NCBI RefSeq assembly: GCF_900115085.1
Contig: NZ_FOVF01000020.1
Coordinates: 1-64,000, forward strand
DNA: 64,000 bases
Reading direction: 5' to 3'
Origin: Dokdonella immobilis
GTDB taxonomy: Bacteria; Pseudomonadota; Gammaproteobacteria; Xanthomonadales; Rhodanobacteraceae
Below, one piece after another: positions 1-9,165 of this stretch. Position 1 is the stretch's first letter, and each line of letters begins with the position of its first letter. Both the position numbers and the translations under genes were made by a program. The notes under the pieces are model-generated. The model was not told the DNA's origin. It ran no database searches and saw nothing but the letters and a program-made list of their open reading frames with translations.

Positions 1-15
1 GGGCATTCTTGTGGA

Positions 16-89
16 TGTTCATCCGGCTCCCTGATGTTGGTACTGAAGTCTCGACAACCTCAGCTTCCATCACCACAGCCGGATGAACA
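16..89. repeat. Inverted repeat, 13-bp arms, upstream of the MOSC gene
   Basis: Positions 16-28 and 77-89 are perfect reverse complements (core GTTCATCCGGCT / AGCCGGATGAAC) separated by 48 nt, with two further pairs just outside after one mismatch. It lies about 80 nt upstream of the MOSC gene. It could be a terminator remnant of a gene outside the window or the end of a repeated element; no T-run follows. Nothing else is recognisable in positions 1-171. Confidence 0.4.
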
Positions 90-171
90 ACCTATGGAAT
101 CGCAACACCTAGCGAAGCGCTGAAGACTAGCATGTCGATACAGCAAGCCGGCGCAGCGGCATAATGGCCCG

Positions 172-972
172 ATGCAGCCGACGCTCGCGAGCATTCGCAT
201 CTACCCGTTGAAGTCCGCCGCGGCGCTGGAACCGGAGCAGGCCGTGGTCGAGGCTCGTGGCCTGGTCGGCGACCGGCGCTGGATGGTCGTCGACGCCGAA
301 GGGCGCTTCGTCACGGCGCGCAAGCACCCACGACTGGTCCTGATCCGCGCCCGGTTCGATGGTCCGGATCTCGTCCTCGATGCCCCTGACATGTCGAGGC
401 TCCGCCTCGCTGCCACCGGCGAAATGCCGCGCCTTGGTGCGACGGTCTGGCGCGACCGCGTCGATGCGCTCGTCGCCGATGCCCAGGCCGACGCCTGGAT
501 CAGCCGCTATCTCGGCTTCGCCGCGCGCTTCGTGCACATGGACGCGCAAGCATCTCGGCCGGTCGACCCGGCCTGGTCGCGCAGCGGCGACGAGGTCAGC
601 TTCGCCGACGGCTTTCCGCTGCTGCTGATCTCGGCGGCCGCGCTCGATGCGCTCAACGAAAAACTGGCCACGCCGGTGCCGATGAGCCGTTTTCGCCCGA
701 ACCTCGTGGTCGCCGGCGTGCCGGCACATGCCGAAGATGGCTGGCGCTCGATCCGCATCGGCGAGATCGTGTTCGATGTGGTCAAGCCCTGCAGCCGCTG
801 CGTGCTGACCACGGTCGATCCACTGCGTGGCGAGTTCGACCCGGGCGGAGAGCCCTTGCGCACGCTGACCGGCTACCGCCGTTCGCCGCTCGGCGTCACC
901 TTCGGGCAGAACCTCATCCCGCGCGGCAGCGGCAGTGTCTGCCTCGGCGATGCCATCGAAGTTCTCGCCTGA
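172..972 (+). CDS. MOSC domain-containing protein (YcbX-like)
   Basis: 266-residue protein with an N-terminal MOSC beta-barrel (about residues 5-115) and a MOSC domain (about 120-265). The MOSC part carries the family's SFADGFPLLLIS stretch and the conserved KPCSRC motif with Cys207 and Cys210, the expected sulfur or molybdenum-cofactor binding cysteine. Relatives such as YcbX and the mARC proteins bind molybdenum cofactor and reduce N-hydroxylated compounds with an electron donor. No fused ferredoxin domain is present here, unlike E. coli YcbX, so the redox partner must be separate. The ATG at 172 puts the first beta-strand at residue 6. Substrate unknown. Family assignment firm, activity inferred. 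Confidence 0.85.
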   Translation: MQPTLASIRIYPLKSAAALEPEQAVVEARGLVGDRRWMVVDAEGRFVTARKHPRLVLIRARFDGPDLVLDAPDMSRLRLAATGEMPRLGATVWRDRVDALVADAQADAWISRYLGFAARFVHMDAQASRPVDPAWSRSGDEVSFADGFPLLLISAAALDALNEKLATPVPMSRFRPNLVVAGVPAHAEDGWRSIRIGEIVFDVVKPCSRCVLTTVDPLRGEFDPGGEPLRTLTGYRRSPLGVTFGQNLIPRGSGSVCLGDAIEVLA

Positions 973-1047
973 TGCGCGCCGGTTGGAGCATGTGCTCTAT
1001 TCGCGCCGTTTAGGGTCGGGGTCTTCCTTGCAGTCGTGCAACGCCAG

Positions 1048-2631
1048 ATGACCTACGACCATGTGATAGTCGGCGCCGGTTCCGCTGGTTGCGTGCTCGC
1101 CGACCGGCTCAGCGCGGATCCGGCCCGGCGCGTGCTGCTGCTCGAAGCCGGCGGTCGCGACTGGCACCCGTTCATCCACATGCCGGCCGGCATCGCCAAG
1201 CTGGCCGCGAGTCCGCGCCACAACTGGAACTACAGCACCGAGCCCGAACCGCATCTCGACGGGCGCAGGCTGTGGTGGCCGCGCGGCAAGGTGCTCGGCG
1301 GCTCGAGCTCGATCAATGCGATGTGCTACATCCGCGGCGTGCGTGGCGACTACGACGGCTGGGCGGCGAAGACCGGCGATGCGCGCTGGGGCTGGGACAA
1401 CGTGCTCGGTTATTTCAGGCGTTCCGAAGGCAACACCCGCGGCGCCGATGCCCTGCATGGCGCGGACGGTCCGCTCGCCGTGTCCGACCTGCACCATCGC
1501 AATCCCTTGTCGGAGATCTTCGTCGAATCCGCCACGGCGGCCGGATTTTCGCGCAATGCCGATTTCAATGGCGAGCAACAGCAGGGCTTCGGCTTCTACC
1601 AGGTCACCCAGAAGAACGGTGCGCGCTGCTCGACCGCGGCCTCGTTCCTGCGCGAGGCGCGCGGACGGCCCAACCTGACCATCCGCACGCATGCCGAGGT
1701 CCAGCACGTGCTGTTCTCGGGCATGCGCGCGATCGGCGTCGACTACCGCCATCACGGGCGCCTCAAGCGCGCCGAAGCCGGAGAAGTGATCCTTGCCGGT
1801 GGAGCGCTGAACTCGCCGCAATTGCTGATGCTGTCGGGTGTCGGCCCGGCCGACCACCTGCGCGAGATCGGCGTCCCGCTGCGCCACGCGCTGCCCGGCG
1901 TGGGCCGCAACCTGCAGGACCATCTCGATGTCTGCACGCTGTCGCGCTGCACGCAGCCGGTCACCTACGACAAGACCAACGACGTCGCGGTCGCCCTCGA
2001 ATTCCTGTTCCGGCGCAGCGGCGTCGGTACCTCGAACATCGCCGAGGCCGGCGGTTTCCTGCGCTCGCGCCACGCCGAGGACGAACGCTGCGACATGCAG
2101 TTCCATTTCGTGCCGGCCCTGCTCGACGACCACGGGCGCAATCGTCTCGACGGCTACGGCTACACATTGCACGCCTGCATGCTGCATCCGAAGTCGCGCG
2201 GCGAGTTGCGCCTGAAGTCGGCGAATGCGCGCGAGCCGATCGCGATCCACGCCAACTACCTCGGCGACAGCGCGGGCCACGACCTCAGAATGCTGGTCGA
2301 AGCCGTCCGCATCTCACGTCGCATCTTTGCCCAGTCGCCCTTCGATCCCTACCGCGGCGCCGAGATCCATCCTGGCGCGGACATCGACGACGAGCGTGGC
2401 ATCGAGGCCTTCGTCCGGCGCAAGGCGGAAACGGTCTACCACCCGGTCGGCACCTGCCGCATGGGCTGCGACGACGAAGCCGTGGTCGACAGCGAACTGC
2501 GCGTGCACGGCCTGCACGGGCTGCGCGTGGTCGATGCCTCGGTCATGCCCGACCTGCCGAGCGGTAACACCAACGCGCCGACGATCATGATCGCCGAGCG
2601 CGCCGCCGACCTGATCCTCGGCAGGGCCTGA
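1048..2631 (+). CDS. GMC family FAD-dependent alcohol/choline dehydrogenase-like oxidoreductase
   Basis: 527 residues from the ATG at 1048; an in-frame GTG at 1036 would add four residues. The FAD-binding VGAGSAG loop begins near residue 8. GMC signature 1 ([15 protein letters not shown]) is at about 78-92 and signature 2 ([15 protein letters not shown]) at about 252-266. The catalytic His465 (in [10 protein letters not shown]) and Asn507 (in SGNTNAP) are present, so the enzyme should be active. The family oxidises primary alcohols or choline to aldehydes and passes electrons to quinone or another acceptor. The overall pattern resembles AlkJ/BetA-type bacterial enzymes. It stands alone, with no betaine genes alongside, so a general alcohol dehydrogenase role is more likely than choline oxidation. 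Confidence 0.88.
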   Translation: MTYDHVIVGAGSAGCVLADRLSADPARRVLLLEAGGRDWHPFIHMPAGIAKLAASPRHNWNYSTEPEPHLDGRRLWWPRGKVLGGSSSINAMCYIRGVRGDYDGWAAKTGDARWGWDNVLGYFRRSEGNTRGADALHGADGPLAVSDLHHRNPLSEIFVESATAAGFSRNADFNGEQQQGFGFYQVTQKNGARCSTAASFLREARGRPNLTIRTHAEVQHVLFSGMRAIGVDYRHHGRLKRAEAGEVILAGGALNSPQLLMLSGVGPADHLREIGVPLRHALPGVGRNLQDHLDVCTLSRCTQPVTYDKTNDVAVALEFLFRRSGVGTSNIAEAGGFLRSRHAEDERCDMQFHFVPALLDDHGRNRLDGYGYTLHACMLHPKSRGELRLKSANAREPIAIHANYLGDSAGHDLRMLVEAVRISRRIFAQSPFDPYRGAEIHPGADIDDERGIEAFVRRKAETVYHPVGTCRMGCDDEAVVDSELRVHGLHGLRVVDASVMPDLPSGNTNAPTIMIAERAADLILGRA

Positions 2632-2707
2632 GTCCGCTCCGGCGCCCGGCCAAGCCGTCGGTTCGCGTAAACTGCGGCCGGTCCGGGGAGACAGGCAGGG
2701 AATCCAC

Positions 2708-3829
2708 ATGCACGAGGACGTCATCGCGGCGCTGCCGCCGCTGCCGCAACCACCGCTGCCTCCGGTTCCCTCGATCCGGCCGCCACGTCCTCCGCAAGCG
2801 GTCGAGTATCCCTTCCTGTTCGACGGCTCCGCGGCCGAGTATTTCCGCATCTGGATCGTCAACCTGGCCCTGAGCATCCTCAGCCTGGGTCTTTTCTCGG
2901 CCTGGGCCAAGGTGCGCAGCGAACGCTACTTCTACGGCAACACGCGCCTGGCCGGCGTGCCGTTCGAGTACCTGGCCAGGCCCCTGCCGATCCTCAAGGG
3001 CCGCATCATCGCGGTGACCCTGTTCGCGGCCTACGTGATCGCCGGCCAGTACAGCATCGGCCTGCAGCTCGGCCTGGCCCTGCTGATCGCCGTGCTGACG
3101 CCCTGGCTGATCGTGCGCGGCACCGCGTTCCGCGCCCGCTATTCATCGTGGCGTGGCCTCAACTTCCGCTTCGTTCCCGACTATGGCGAGGCCTATATCC
3201 GCTTCCTCGTGCTCGGCATTCCCCTGATCCTGACGCTCGGCATCCTGTATCCGTGGATCAAGGGCAAGCAGAAGCAATTCATGGTCGAGAACCACCGCTT
3301 CGGCGGCAGCTGGTTCCGCTTCCTGCTCCGCCCCGGCCAGTTCTATCCGCCCTACCTGATCGCCTGGGGCGTGATCAGTGCCTGGATGTTCCTGATGAGC
3401 TTCCTCATGATCGGCATCATCATGGCCGGCGTCGCCGTGGGCGGTGAAAGCAGGGGGGCGCCACCGGCCTGGCTCATGCTTGGTCTGCCGATCCTGATGT
3501 ATTCGGGCTATTTCATCGTCCTCGCCTTTCTCGCCGCGGCGATCGCCAACCTGACCTACAACCATGTCGAACTCGATGGCCGGCGATTCCGTTCGACGCT
3601 CAAGGGCCGACGCCTGCTCTGGATCTACTTCAGCAACACGATCGCGATCCTGGCCAGCGCCGGCCTGCTCATTCCCTGGGCCAAGGTACGCCTGGCCCGC
3701 TACCGGGCCGAATGCCTGAGCGTGTTCGCGTTCGATGATTTCAACGGCATGCGCGCCGAACGCGGCGCCGAGGTCGATGCCACGGCTGCGGAGGTGGATG
3801 GTCTGTTCGACATCGACATCGGCCTGTGA
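2708..3829 (+). CDS. YjgN family (DUF898) multi-pass inner membrane protein
   Basis: 373 residues. A proline-rich cytoplasmic N-terminus (residues 1-35) is followed by the DUF898 core, starting with [14 protein letters not shown] and containing the typical [17 protein letters not shown] motif. That motif recurs near the C-terminus as [14 protein letters not shown], so the domain is internally duplicated. About seven or eight hydrophobic segments are visible. The function of the family is unknown. The next gene, an M48 peptidase, starts on a GTG that overlaps this stop codon by 4 nt, so the two are translationally coupled; this pairing is familiar in Xanthomonad genomes and suggests a joint membrane quality-control role (inference). 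Confidence 0.85.
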   Translation: MHEDVIAALPPLPQPPLPPVPSIRPPRPPQAVEYPFLFDGSAAEYFRIWIVNLALSILSLGLFSAWAKVRSERYFYGNTRLAGVPFEYLARPLPILKGRIIAVTLFAAYVIAGQYSIGLQLGLALLIAVLTPWLIVRGTAFRARYSSWRGLNFRFVPDYGEAYIRFLVLGIPLILTLGILYPWIKGKQKQFMVENHRFGGSWFRFLLRPGQFYPPYLIAWGVISAWMFLMSFLMIGIIMAGVAVGGESRGAPPAWLMLGLPILMYSGYFIVLAFLAAAIANLTYNHVELDGRRFRSTLKGRRLLWIYFSNTIAILASAGLLIPWAKVRLARYRAECLSVFAFDDFNGMRAERGAEVDATAAEVDGLFDIDIGL

Positions 3830-5022
3830 ACGCATTCCGTGCCCACTACTTCGATGGCCAGAGCAGCCGCCTGCACGAAGTCGAGGTCAGGCGTCTCGAC
3901 GGCGGCCGCATCCGCATCGTCGGCGTCGGCGTCGATCGCGAGGAGGCCGCCGCCACCTTGCGCCTGACGCCACGGCTCGCACGTACGCTGCGTACGATCG
4001 AGCTGGCCGATGGCGCGCGCCTGATGGCCAGCCATGACGACCGGCTCGACCAGTGGTTCCCCGGACACGATCGCCTGCAACGCCTGGTCGATCGCTTCGA
4101 GCGGCATGCCCAGGCGGTCGCCGCTTCGATCGTGGTCTGCCTGGTCATCGGCCTGGCGACCTTCGTCTGGGGCGTGCCATGGCTGTCCGACCGCATCGCC
4201 GCCGAGGTGCCGAAGGCGGTCGAGGCAAGTCTCGGCGACCAGGTGCTCGGCCAGCTCGACCGCTACCTCGGCTTCGACGCGAGCAAGCTCGATGGCACGC
4301 GCCAGGCTGAACTGGGCGGCCGCTTCGACCGGCTCGTCGCCGGACTGTCGGATGCCACGGGCTATCGCGTGGTGTTCAGGAATGCCGAAGGAGTCGGTCC
4401 GAATGCACTGGCCGTCCCCGGCGGCATCGTCGTCGTCACCGACCAGCTGGTCGACCTGCTCGGCGACGACCGCGAGTTCGACGCCGTGGTCGCCCACGAG
4501 ATCGGGCATCAGCAGCATCGGCATGCGCTGCGGCAAACCCTGCGCAGTTCATTCGTGCTGGTGATCGCCGCGCTGTTCACCGGTGATGTCAGTTCGGCCA
4601 GCACGATCGTCGTGGCCGTGCCGACCTTCCTGTTGCAGAGCCACTATTCGCGGGGTTTCGAGCAGGAGGCTGATCGCTTCGCCTTCGACACCCTGGCGGC
4701 GCAGCGGATTTCGCCGGCCTGGTTCGCCTCGGCCATGCGCAGGCTCGATGCGCACTACGACAGCGATGGCGACGACGATGCCGGCGTCGCCTATCTGTCG
4801 AGCCATCCGCGCAGTGCCGATCGCATTGCCGCGGCCGAGGCCTCCGGCGCGACCTTCATCGCGGCCCATCCCGAACTGCTGCGGGAAACGCCGGGCTACG
4901 ACCCGTGCGCCGCCGAGGGTCTCTGCCCGGACGAGGATGCCTGCGCGGACGACGCCTGCATCGACCCGGACGAGGCGGAGGAATACGAAGACGAGCCGGC
5001 CGCAGCCGACGACGGTTCGTGA
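3826..5022 (+). CDS. M48 family membrane metallopeptidase
   Basis: 398 residues from a GTG start that overlaps the yjgN-like stop by 4 nt. The N-terminal 90 residues form a small domain typical of these peptidases. A membrane segment follows (about 97-117), then the zinc peptidase domain with HEIGH at residues 224-228 (two His ligands and catalytic Glu225) and the third ligand Glu281 in EQEADRFAFD. A second hydrophobic stretch follows the HEIGH helix. The protein should be an Oma1/HtpX-like protease acting on or near the inner membrane. The last 45 residues are strongly acidic with four cysteines, unusual for the family and possibly a metal-binding or regulatory tail. Confidence 0.88.
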   Translation: MNAFRAHYFDGQSSRLHEVEVRRLDGGRIRIVGVGVDREEAAATLRLTPRLARTLRTIELADGARLMASHDDRLDQWFPGHDRLQRLVDRFERHAQAVAASIVVCLVIGLATFVWGVPWLSDRIAAEVPKAVEASLGDQVLGQLDRYLGFDASKLDGTRQAELGGRFDRLVAGLSDATGYRVVFRNAEGVGPNALAVPGGIVVVTDQLVDLLGDDREFDAVVAHEIGHQQHRHALRQTLRSSFVLVIAALFTGDVSSASTIVVAVPTFLLQSHYSRGFEQEADRFAFDTLAAQRISPAWFASAMRRLDAHYDSDGDDDAGVAYLSSHPRSADRIAAAEASGATFIAAHPELLRETPGYDPCAAEGLCPDEDACADDACIDPDEAEEYEDEPAAADDGS

Positions 5023-5146
5023 CTGCGCACGGAACCTCGGATCTCCGGCCGGGTACCGGCTGATCGCCCGGCCGGATCGATGATCGACGCGGCCGGCATT
5101 TCCGCAGGGCGATGCACGCATGATGCGCGCGTCGCCAGCGAGTGGC

Positions 5147-6091
5147 TCAAAGCGCGGCTTCGAGCTCCGGCACGATCTTGAACAGGTCGCCGACCAGGCC
5201 GATGTCGGCGATCTCGAAGATCGGCGCCTCGGCATCCTTGTTGATGGCGACGATCGTACCGGCGTCCTTGATGCCGGTCAGGTGCTGGATCGCACCGGAG
5301 ATGCCGATCGCGACATACAGCTCGGGCGCGATGATCTTGCCGGTCTGGCCAACCTGCAGGTCGCTCGGTACGTAACCGGCGTCGACCGCGGCACGCGAGG
5401 CGCCGACCGCGGCGCCGATCTTGTCGGCGAGCTTGTAGATGATCTCGAAGTTTTCCGACGAGGCGAGGGCGCGCCCACCCGAGATGACCTTGCTCGCGCC
5501 CTGCAGATCCGGGCGGTCGCTCTTGCCCTGGGCCAGCTCGACGAAGCGCGTGTGCGAAGGCAGGCCGACCTCGACGCCGGCGGCTTCGACGGACGCATTC
5601 GACGACCCGTTCGCCGCGGCCGGCCACGAGGCCGTGCGGATGGTCGCGGCGACGATGCTGGAAGCCGGTGCCTCGACCGTGACGATCGCGTTGCCGGCGT
5701 AGATCGGGCGCTTGAAGACGTGCGCCGACTCGACGCTCATGACATCGGAAACCTGGGCCACGCCGAGCAGGGCGGCGACGCGCGGCATCAGGTCCTTGCC
5801 GAAGGTCGTCGACGGCGCGAACACGTGGCTGTAGCCCTTGCCGGCAACGGCGGCGATCTGCGGCGCCAGCACCGCGGCCAGCGCGTGCGCGTTCTCGGCG
5901 CGATTTACGGTCAGGACCTTGCCGACGCCCTCGATCTGCGCGGCTTCGGCGGCGACACTGGCGGCATCGGCGGCCAGCACGAGCACTTCGATGGCTTCGG
6001 GCTTGATGGCGAGCGCCGCGCTGACGCAGCGTGCGGTGCTGGAGTTGAGCTTGCCGTCCAGGTGTTCGGCGACGATCAGGATCTTCGACAT
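5147..6091 (-). CDS. etfA: Electron transfer flavoprotein alpha subunit
   Basis: 314 residues, the usual length. The N-terminal ETF domain begins [10 protein letters not shown]. The C-terminal FAD-binding domain (about 190-310) contains [13 protein letters not shown], the [19 protein letters not shown] segment and GISGAIQH, all contacts for FAD in known ETFs. With EtfB it forms the soluble heterodimer that takes electrons from acyl-CoA and other flavoprotein dehydrogenases and passes them to ETF-quinone oxidoreductase, encoded here at 45.3-46.9 kb. It is the second gene of an etfB-etfA operon; the 55-nt spacer contains a strong GC hairpin. Confidence 0.97.
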   Translation of the reverse strand: MSKILIVAEHLDGKLNSSTARCVSAALAIKPEAIEVLVLAADAASVAAEAAQIEGVGKVLTVNRAENAHALAAVLAPQIAAVAGKGYSHVFAPSTTFGKDLMPRVAALLGVAQVSDVMSVESAHVFKRPIYAGNAIVTVEAPASSIVAATIRTASWPAAANGSSNASVEAAGVEVGLPSHTRFVELAQGKSDRPDLQGASKVISGGRALASSENFEIIYKLADKIGAAVGASRAAVDAGYVPSDLQVGQTGKIIAPELYVAIGISGAIQHLTGIKDAGTIVAINKDAEAPIFEIADIGLVGDLFKIVPELEAAL

Positions 6092-6121
6092 GGGTGTTCC
6101 TTGAGGCTTCGTTCGGGTGGG

Positions 6122-6140
6122 GGCCGCGCCAGGCGCGGCC
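6122..6140 (-). other. GC hairpin between etfB and etfA
   Basis: GGCCGCGCC-a-GGCGCGGCC is a perfect 9-bp inverted repeat with a one-base centre, just after the etfB stop codon and ahead of etfA. There is no T-run, so it is more likely a processing or mRNA-stability element than a terminator. A near-identical hairpin follows the minus-strand gene at 58351. Confidence 0.45.
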
Positions 6141-6146
6141 GCAACG

Positions 6147-6893
6147 TCAGACCAGGCCCTTGGCCTTCAGTGCGGCGACCAGTTCGGCCACGTCCTTGAC
6201 CATGACGCCCTTGCTGCGCTTGGCCGGCGGCTCGTGTTTCGTGGTCTTCAGGTGATCGCCCGATTCGACGCCGAGATCGGCGAAGGCGATCGTCTCGAGT
6301 GGCTTGGACTTGGCCTTCATGATGTCCGGCAACTTGATGAAGCGCGGTTCGTTGAGGCGCAGGTCCGAGGTGATCACGGCCGGCAGGTCGACCTCGATCG
6401 TCTCGAGGCCGGCATCGACTTCGCGCGTGACCCGCGCGGTCCGGCCATTGATCTCGACCTTCGAGGCAAACGTCGCCTGCGGGCGGTCCCAGAGCGCGGC
6501 CAGCATCTGCCCGGTCTGGTTGCAGTCATCGTCGATGGCCTGCTTCCCGAGCAGGACGATGTCGGGCTGTTCCTTCTCGATCAGCTTGAGCAGGGCGCGC
6601 GCCGCGGTCAGCGGCTGGATCGCCTCCTCGGTGACCACATGGATGGCGCGGTTGGCGCCCATGGCCAGGCCGTTGCGGATGTGGGCCTGCGCATTGGCCG
6701 GGCCGATCGTGGCGACGACGACCTCGCTGGCGACGCCTTTCTCGCGCAGGCGCAGGGCCTCCTCGAGGGCGATGTCATCGAACGGGTTGGCCGAGAGCTT
6801 GACGCCGTCGGTGACCACGCCGGAACCGTCAGGCTTGACCTGGATGCGCACGTTGTAGTCGACGACGCGCTTGTAACCGACCAGGATTTTCAT
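6147..6893 (-). CDS. etfB: Electron transfer flavoprotein beta subunit
   Basis: 248 residues, standard family length. It begins MKILVGYKRVVDYN and contains the AMP-binding signature region (about 115-150: LGKQAIDDDCNQTGQMLAALW) and the ETF-beta recognition loop region around 185-200 that contacts partner dehydrogenases. It lies first in the etfB-etfA operon. The 290-nt region upstream contains two inverted DnaA-box-like nonamers. Assignment is secure; which dehydrogenases feed it cannot be told from the window. Confidence 0.97.
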   Translation of the reverse strand: MKILVGYKRVVDYNVRIQVKPDGSGVVTDGVKLSANPFDDIALEEALRLREKGVASEVVVATIGPANAQAHIRNGLAMGANRAIHVVTEEAIQPLTAARALLKLIEKEQPDIVLLGKQAIDDDCNQTGQMLAALWDRPQATFASKVEINGRTARVTREVDAGLETIEVDLPAVITSDLRLNEPRFIKLPDIMKAKSKPLETIAFADLGVESGDHLKTTKHEPPAKRSKGVMVKDVAELVAALKAKGLV

Positions 6894-7057
6894 CGTTGCG
6901 GGATTCCTTCACGGGAAACAGAACCCCGCGATTGTAACGTAGGGCATCTGCCGGGTATGAAACTGTGTGGCAATTCGTCCCGGATGGCGTGCCCGTGCAA
7001 GCCTCCGGCGCGGCACAGGCACGCCGGATCGGGCCGGAGCGGACCTTTCGCTGGCGG

Positions 7058-7092
7058 TTATCCACAGTCGGCGTGGACAGCCCTGTGGACAA
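7058..7092. promoter_or_regulatory. Two DnaA-box-like nonamers in inverted orientation
   Basis: TTATCCACA, the perfect consensus DnaA box, lies at 7058-7066. TGTGGACAA at 7084-7092 is its near-complement (TTGTCCACA on the minus strand). They are separated by 17 nt in the 290-nt space upstream of etfB. Two boxes are too few for an origin, and no AT-rich unwinding element or dnaA/dnaN gene is near. A DnaA-regulated promoter or chance are the alternatives. Confidence 0.35.
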
Positions 7093-7182
7093 CTCGTGCA
7101 TGGGCACCCTCCACTCCGCGTGGTTGCTGGTGCGAGGGTCGGATTGATCACGCACTGAACAGCCCGCCGCCGTCGCAGGCGC

Positions 7183-8088
7183 TCAGCCTGCCGCTGAGGA
7201 CCGGCAGCGCTCGAGCAGGCAGCGTGCGAACCGGGCCGCCGCACCGCTGGCATGGGCGAAGAACAGGGACGGCTCGGTCAGCTCGAGTTCGAGCAGCAGC
7301 GGCTGGCCTTCGCTGGATCGGATCAGGTCGATGCGCGCATAGGCCAGGCTGGCAGCGAACGGCAGCGCATCGAGGATCCGCCGGGCCAGCGCTCGTTCGC
7401 CGGCATCGGCGTCGCGGCCCTCGATCTGTTCGGGCGCGAACAGTTCGCTGGTCGGGCCCTCGCCCGGGCGGAGCAGAGGACCCTTGCGGATGGCGTGACT
7501 GAATACTCCGTCGAAGTGGATCAGCGCAGACTCGCCGACCACGTCGACCCGGTCGAGATACGGCTGCAGCAGCACGCTGCGCTTGCCGTCGAGCAGGCGC
7601 TGCATGTGCGTCAGGGCCGTGTCGATGCGCGCTCGATCATGCCGCTGGGTATCGCGCGAGCCGGCGCCGATGGCCGGCTTGACCACGATCTCGGCAGCAT
7701 CGACATGGTTGTCGAGGAACGATTGCAGCACGCGCGCCGCGTCGTCGCCCGGTTCGACGAAGCGGCTCGGCACGATCGCCACGCCGGCCTCGGCGAGTTC
7801 GCTGAGGTAGTGCTTGTCGGTGTTCCAGCGCACCACCTCGAACGGATTGAGCAGCCGGGTCAGCCGGCCTACGCGTTCGGCCCAGATCAGGAATTCGACG
7901 ATGCGTTCGGTGTAGTCCCAGCACGAGCGCAGCACCGCCGCATCGAAGCGCGACCAGTCGACCGAGGCGTCGTCCCAGTCGACGATCGATACCTCGGCAT
8001 CCAGCGCCAGCAGGGCGTCCTGCAGCGGAGCGAGATCTTCGTCGGAAGCGCGCGCGACGGCGGCGGTGACCAGGGCGATGTGCGGCAT
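7183..8088 (-). CDS. ATP-grasp superfamily protein (RimK/DcsG-like ligase)
   Basis: 301 residues from the ATG at 8088, chosen because the first beta-strand (MPHIALVT) begins there; the open frame extends much further upstream but that part only mirrors the opposite-strand gene. N-terminal pre-ATP-grasp domain with VLRSCWDYTE (about residues 50-60), then the ATP-grasp fold with VVKPAIGAGSRDT (about 140-153) and the metal-binding LLELELTEPSLFF near the C-terminus. Relatives include uncharacterised RimK-type ligases and DcsG of cycloserine biosynthesis. They join a carboxylate to an amine or thiol through an acyl-phosphate. Divergent from the aminotransferase at 8227 with 138 bp between. Substrate unknown. 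Confidence 0.82.
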   Translation of the reverse strand: MPHIALVTAAVARASDEDLAPLQDALLALDAEVSIVDWDDASVDWSRFDAAVLRSCWDYTERIVEFLIWAERVGRLTRLLNPFEVVRWNTDKHYLSELAEAGVAIVPSRFVEPGDDAARVLQSFLDNHVDAAEIVVKPAIGAGSRDTQRHDRARIDTALTHMQRLLDGKRSVLLQPYLDRVDVVGESALIHFDGVFSHAIRKGPLLRPGEGPTSELFAPEQIEGRDADAGERALARRILDALPFAASLAYARIDLIRSSEGQPLLLELELTEPSLFFAHASGAAARFARCLLERCRSSAAG

Positions 8089-8226
8089 CTGCGTGACTCC
8101 GGAGCGGGGGCCGCCATCCTGCCCTGTGCCCGGGCCGGCCTCAAGCCGCGCTGCCCGGCGCGTGCGCGTGAATGCCGACGGCTGCATGGCGTATGCTCGC
8201 CACGCCCCCCGCGAGGACGTCCCAGC

Positions 8227-9165
8227 ATGAGCCATGGCAGCCACGATTACGCCGACGATCCGCGCAATCGCGACATCCTGATCTACATCAACGGCGCGAT
8301 GAAGCGCAGGGAGGAGGCCACCGTCTCGGTCTTCGATTCCGGTTTCGTGCTCGGTGACGGGGTCTGGGAGGGCCTGCGCATCGTCGACGGCCATCCGGCC
8401 TTTCTCGATGCCCATCTCGATCGACTCTACGAAGGCGCGAAGGCGATTGCGATGGACATCGGCCTCGATCGCGAAGCCCTGACCGGCGCGATCTACCGGA
8501 CCCTGGCCGCCAATCAAATGCACGATGGCGTGCATGTGCGCCTTATGGTCACGCGCGGCCTCAAGCGCACGCCGTACCAGGACCCGCGCGTGGTCATCGG
8601 CCCGGCCACGATCGTGATCATCCCCGAATACAAGAATCCGCTGCCGGAAACGGCCGAGCGTGGCCTCAAGCTCTTCACCGTGCACGTTCGCCGCGGCTAC
8701 CCCGACGTGCAGGATCCCAAGCTCAACAGCCACAGCAAGCTCAACTGCATCACGGCCTGCATCCAGGCCTACACGGCCGGTGCCGACGAGGGCCTGATGC
8801 TCGACCCGCACGGTTTCGTCGCGACCTGCAATTCGACCCACTTCTTCATCGCGCGCAAGGGCGAGGTCTGGACGTCGACCGGCCAATACTGCCTCGGCGG
8901 CATCACCCGCTCGAACGTGCTGGCGGTCTGCCGCGAGGCCGGTATCGCCGCTTTCGAAAAGACCTTCAGCCTGACCGACGTCTACGGCGCCGACGAAGCC
9001 TTCGTCACCGGCACCTTCGCCGGCGTCGTGCCGGTCCGCGAGATCGACGGCCGCGTGGTCGGCGACGGCCGGCGCGGACCGATGGTCGAGCGCATCCAGT
9101 CCCTGTACAAGGCGCACGTGGCGCGCGACATCGCGGCGCGCAAGGCGCGAAGCCTGTCCGCATGA
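8227..9165 (+). CDS. Class IV PLP-dependent aminotransferase (D-amino acid/branched-chain type)
   Basis: 312 residues from ATG 8227, with a GAGG-like ribosome site upstream. The fold-type IV pattern is clear: an early SVFDSGFVLGDGVWEGLR segment (about 36-53), the PLP lysine in the NSHSKLNCITA region (Lys171 or Lys165), and the later GLMLDPHGFVATCNSTHFF and GGITRSNVL blocks that bind the PLP phosphate. The family transfers amino groups from branched-chain or D-amino acids, and also includes aminodeoxychorismate lyase. The stop overlaps the next start by 4 nt, so it is co-translated with a sulfotransferase-like protein, an association that suggests a shared small-molecule substrate. Exact substrate not deducible. 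Confidence 0.87.
   Translation: MSHGSHDYADDPRNRDILIYINGAMKRREEATVSVFDSGFVLGDGVWEGLRIVDGHPAFLDAHLDRLYEGAKAIAMDIGLDREALTGAIYRTLAANQMHDGVHVRLMVTRGLKRTPYQDPRVVIGPATIVIIPEYKNPLPETAERGLKLFTVHVRRGYPDVQDPKLNSHSKLNCITACIQAYTAGADEGLMLDPHGFVATCNSTHFFIARKGEVWTSTGQYCLGGITRSNVLAVCREAGIAAFEKTFSLTDVYGADEAFVTGTFAGVVPVREIDGRVVGDGRRGPMVERIQSLYKAHVARDIAARKARSLSA

Noticed and set aside
997-2280. Long minus-strand open frame opposite the GMC oxidoreductase
   Set aside because: Composition and lack of recognisable motifs fit a shadow of the high-G+C coding strand; the GMC motifs on the plus strand are decisive.
7058-7092. DnaA boxes as a replication origin
   Set aside because: Only two boxes, no AT-rich unwinding region, and no dnaA, dnaN or gyrB gene in the window.
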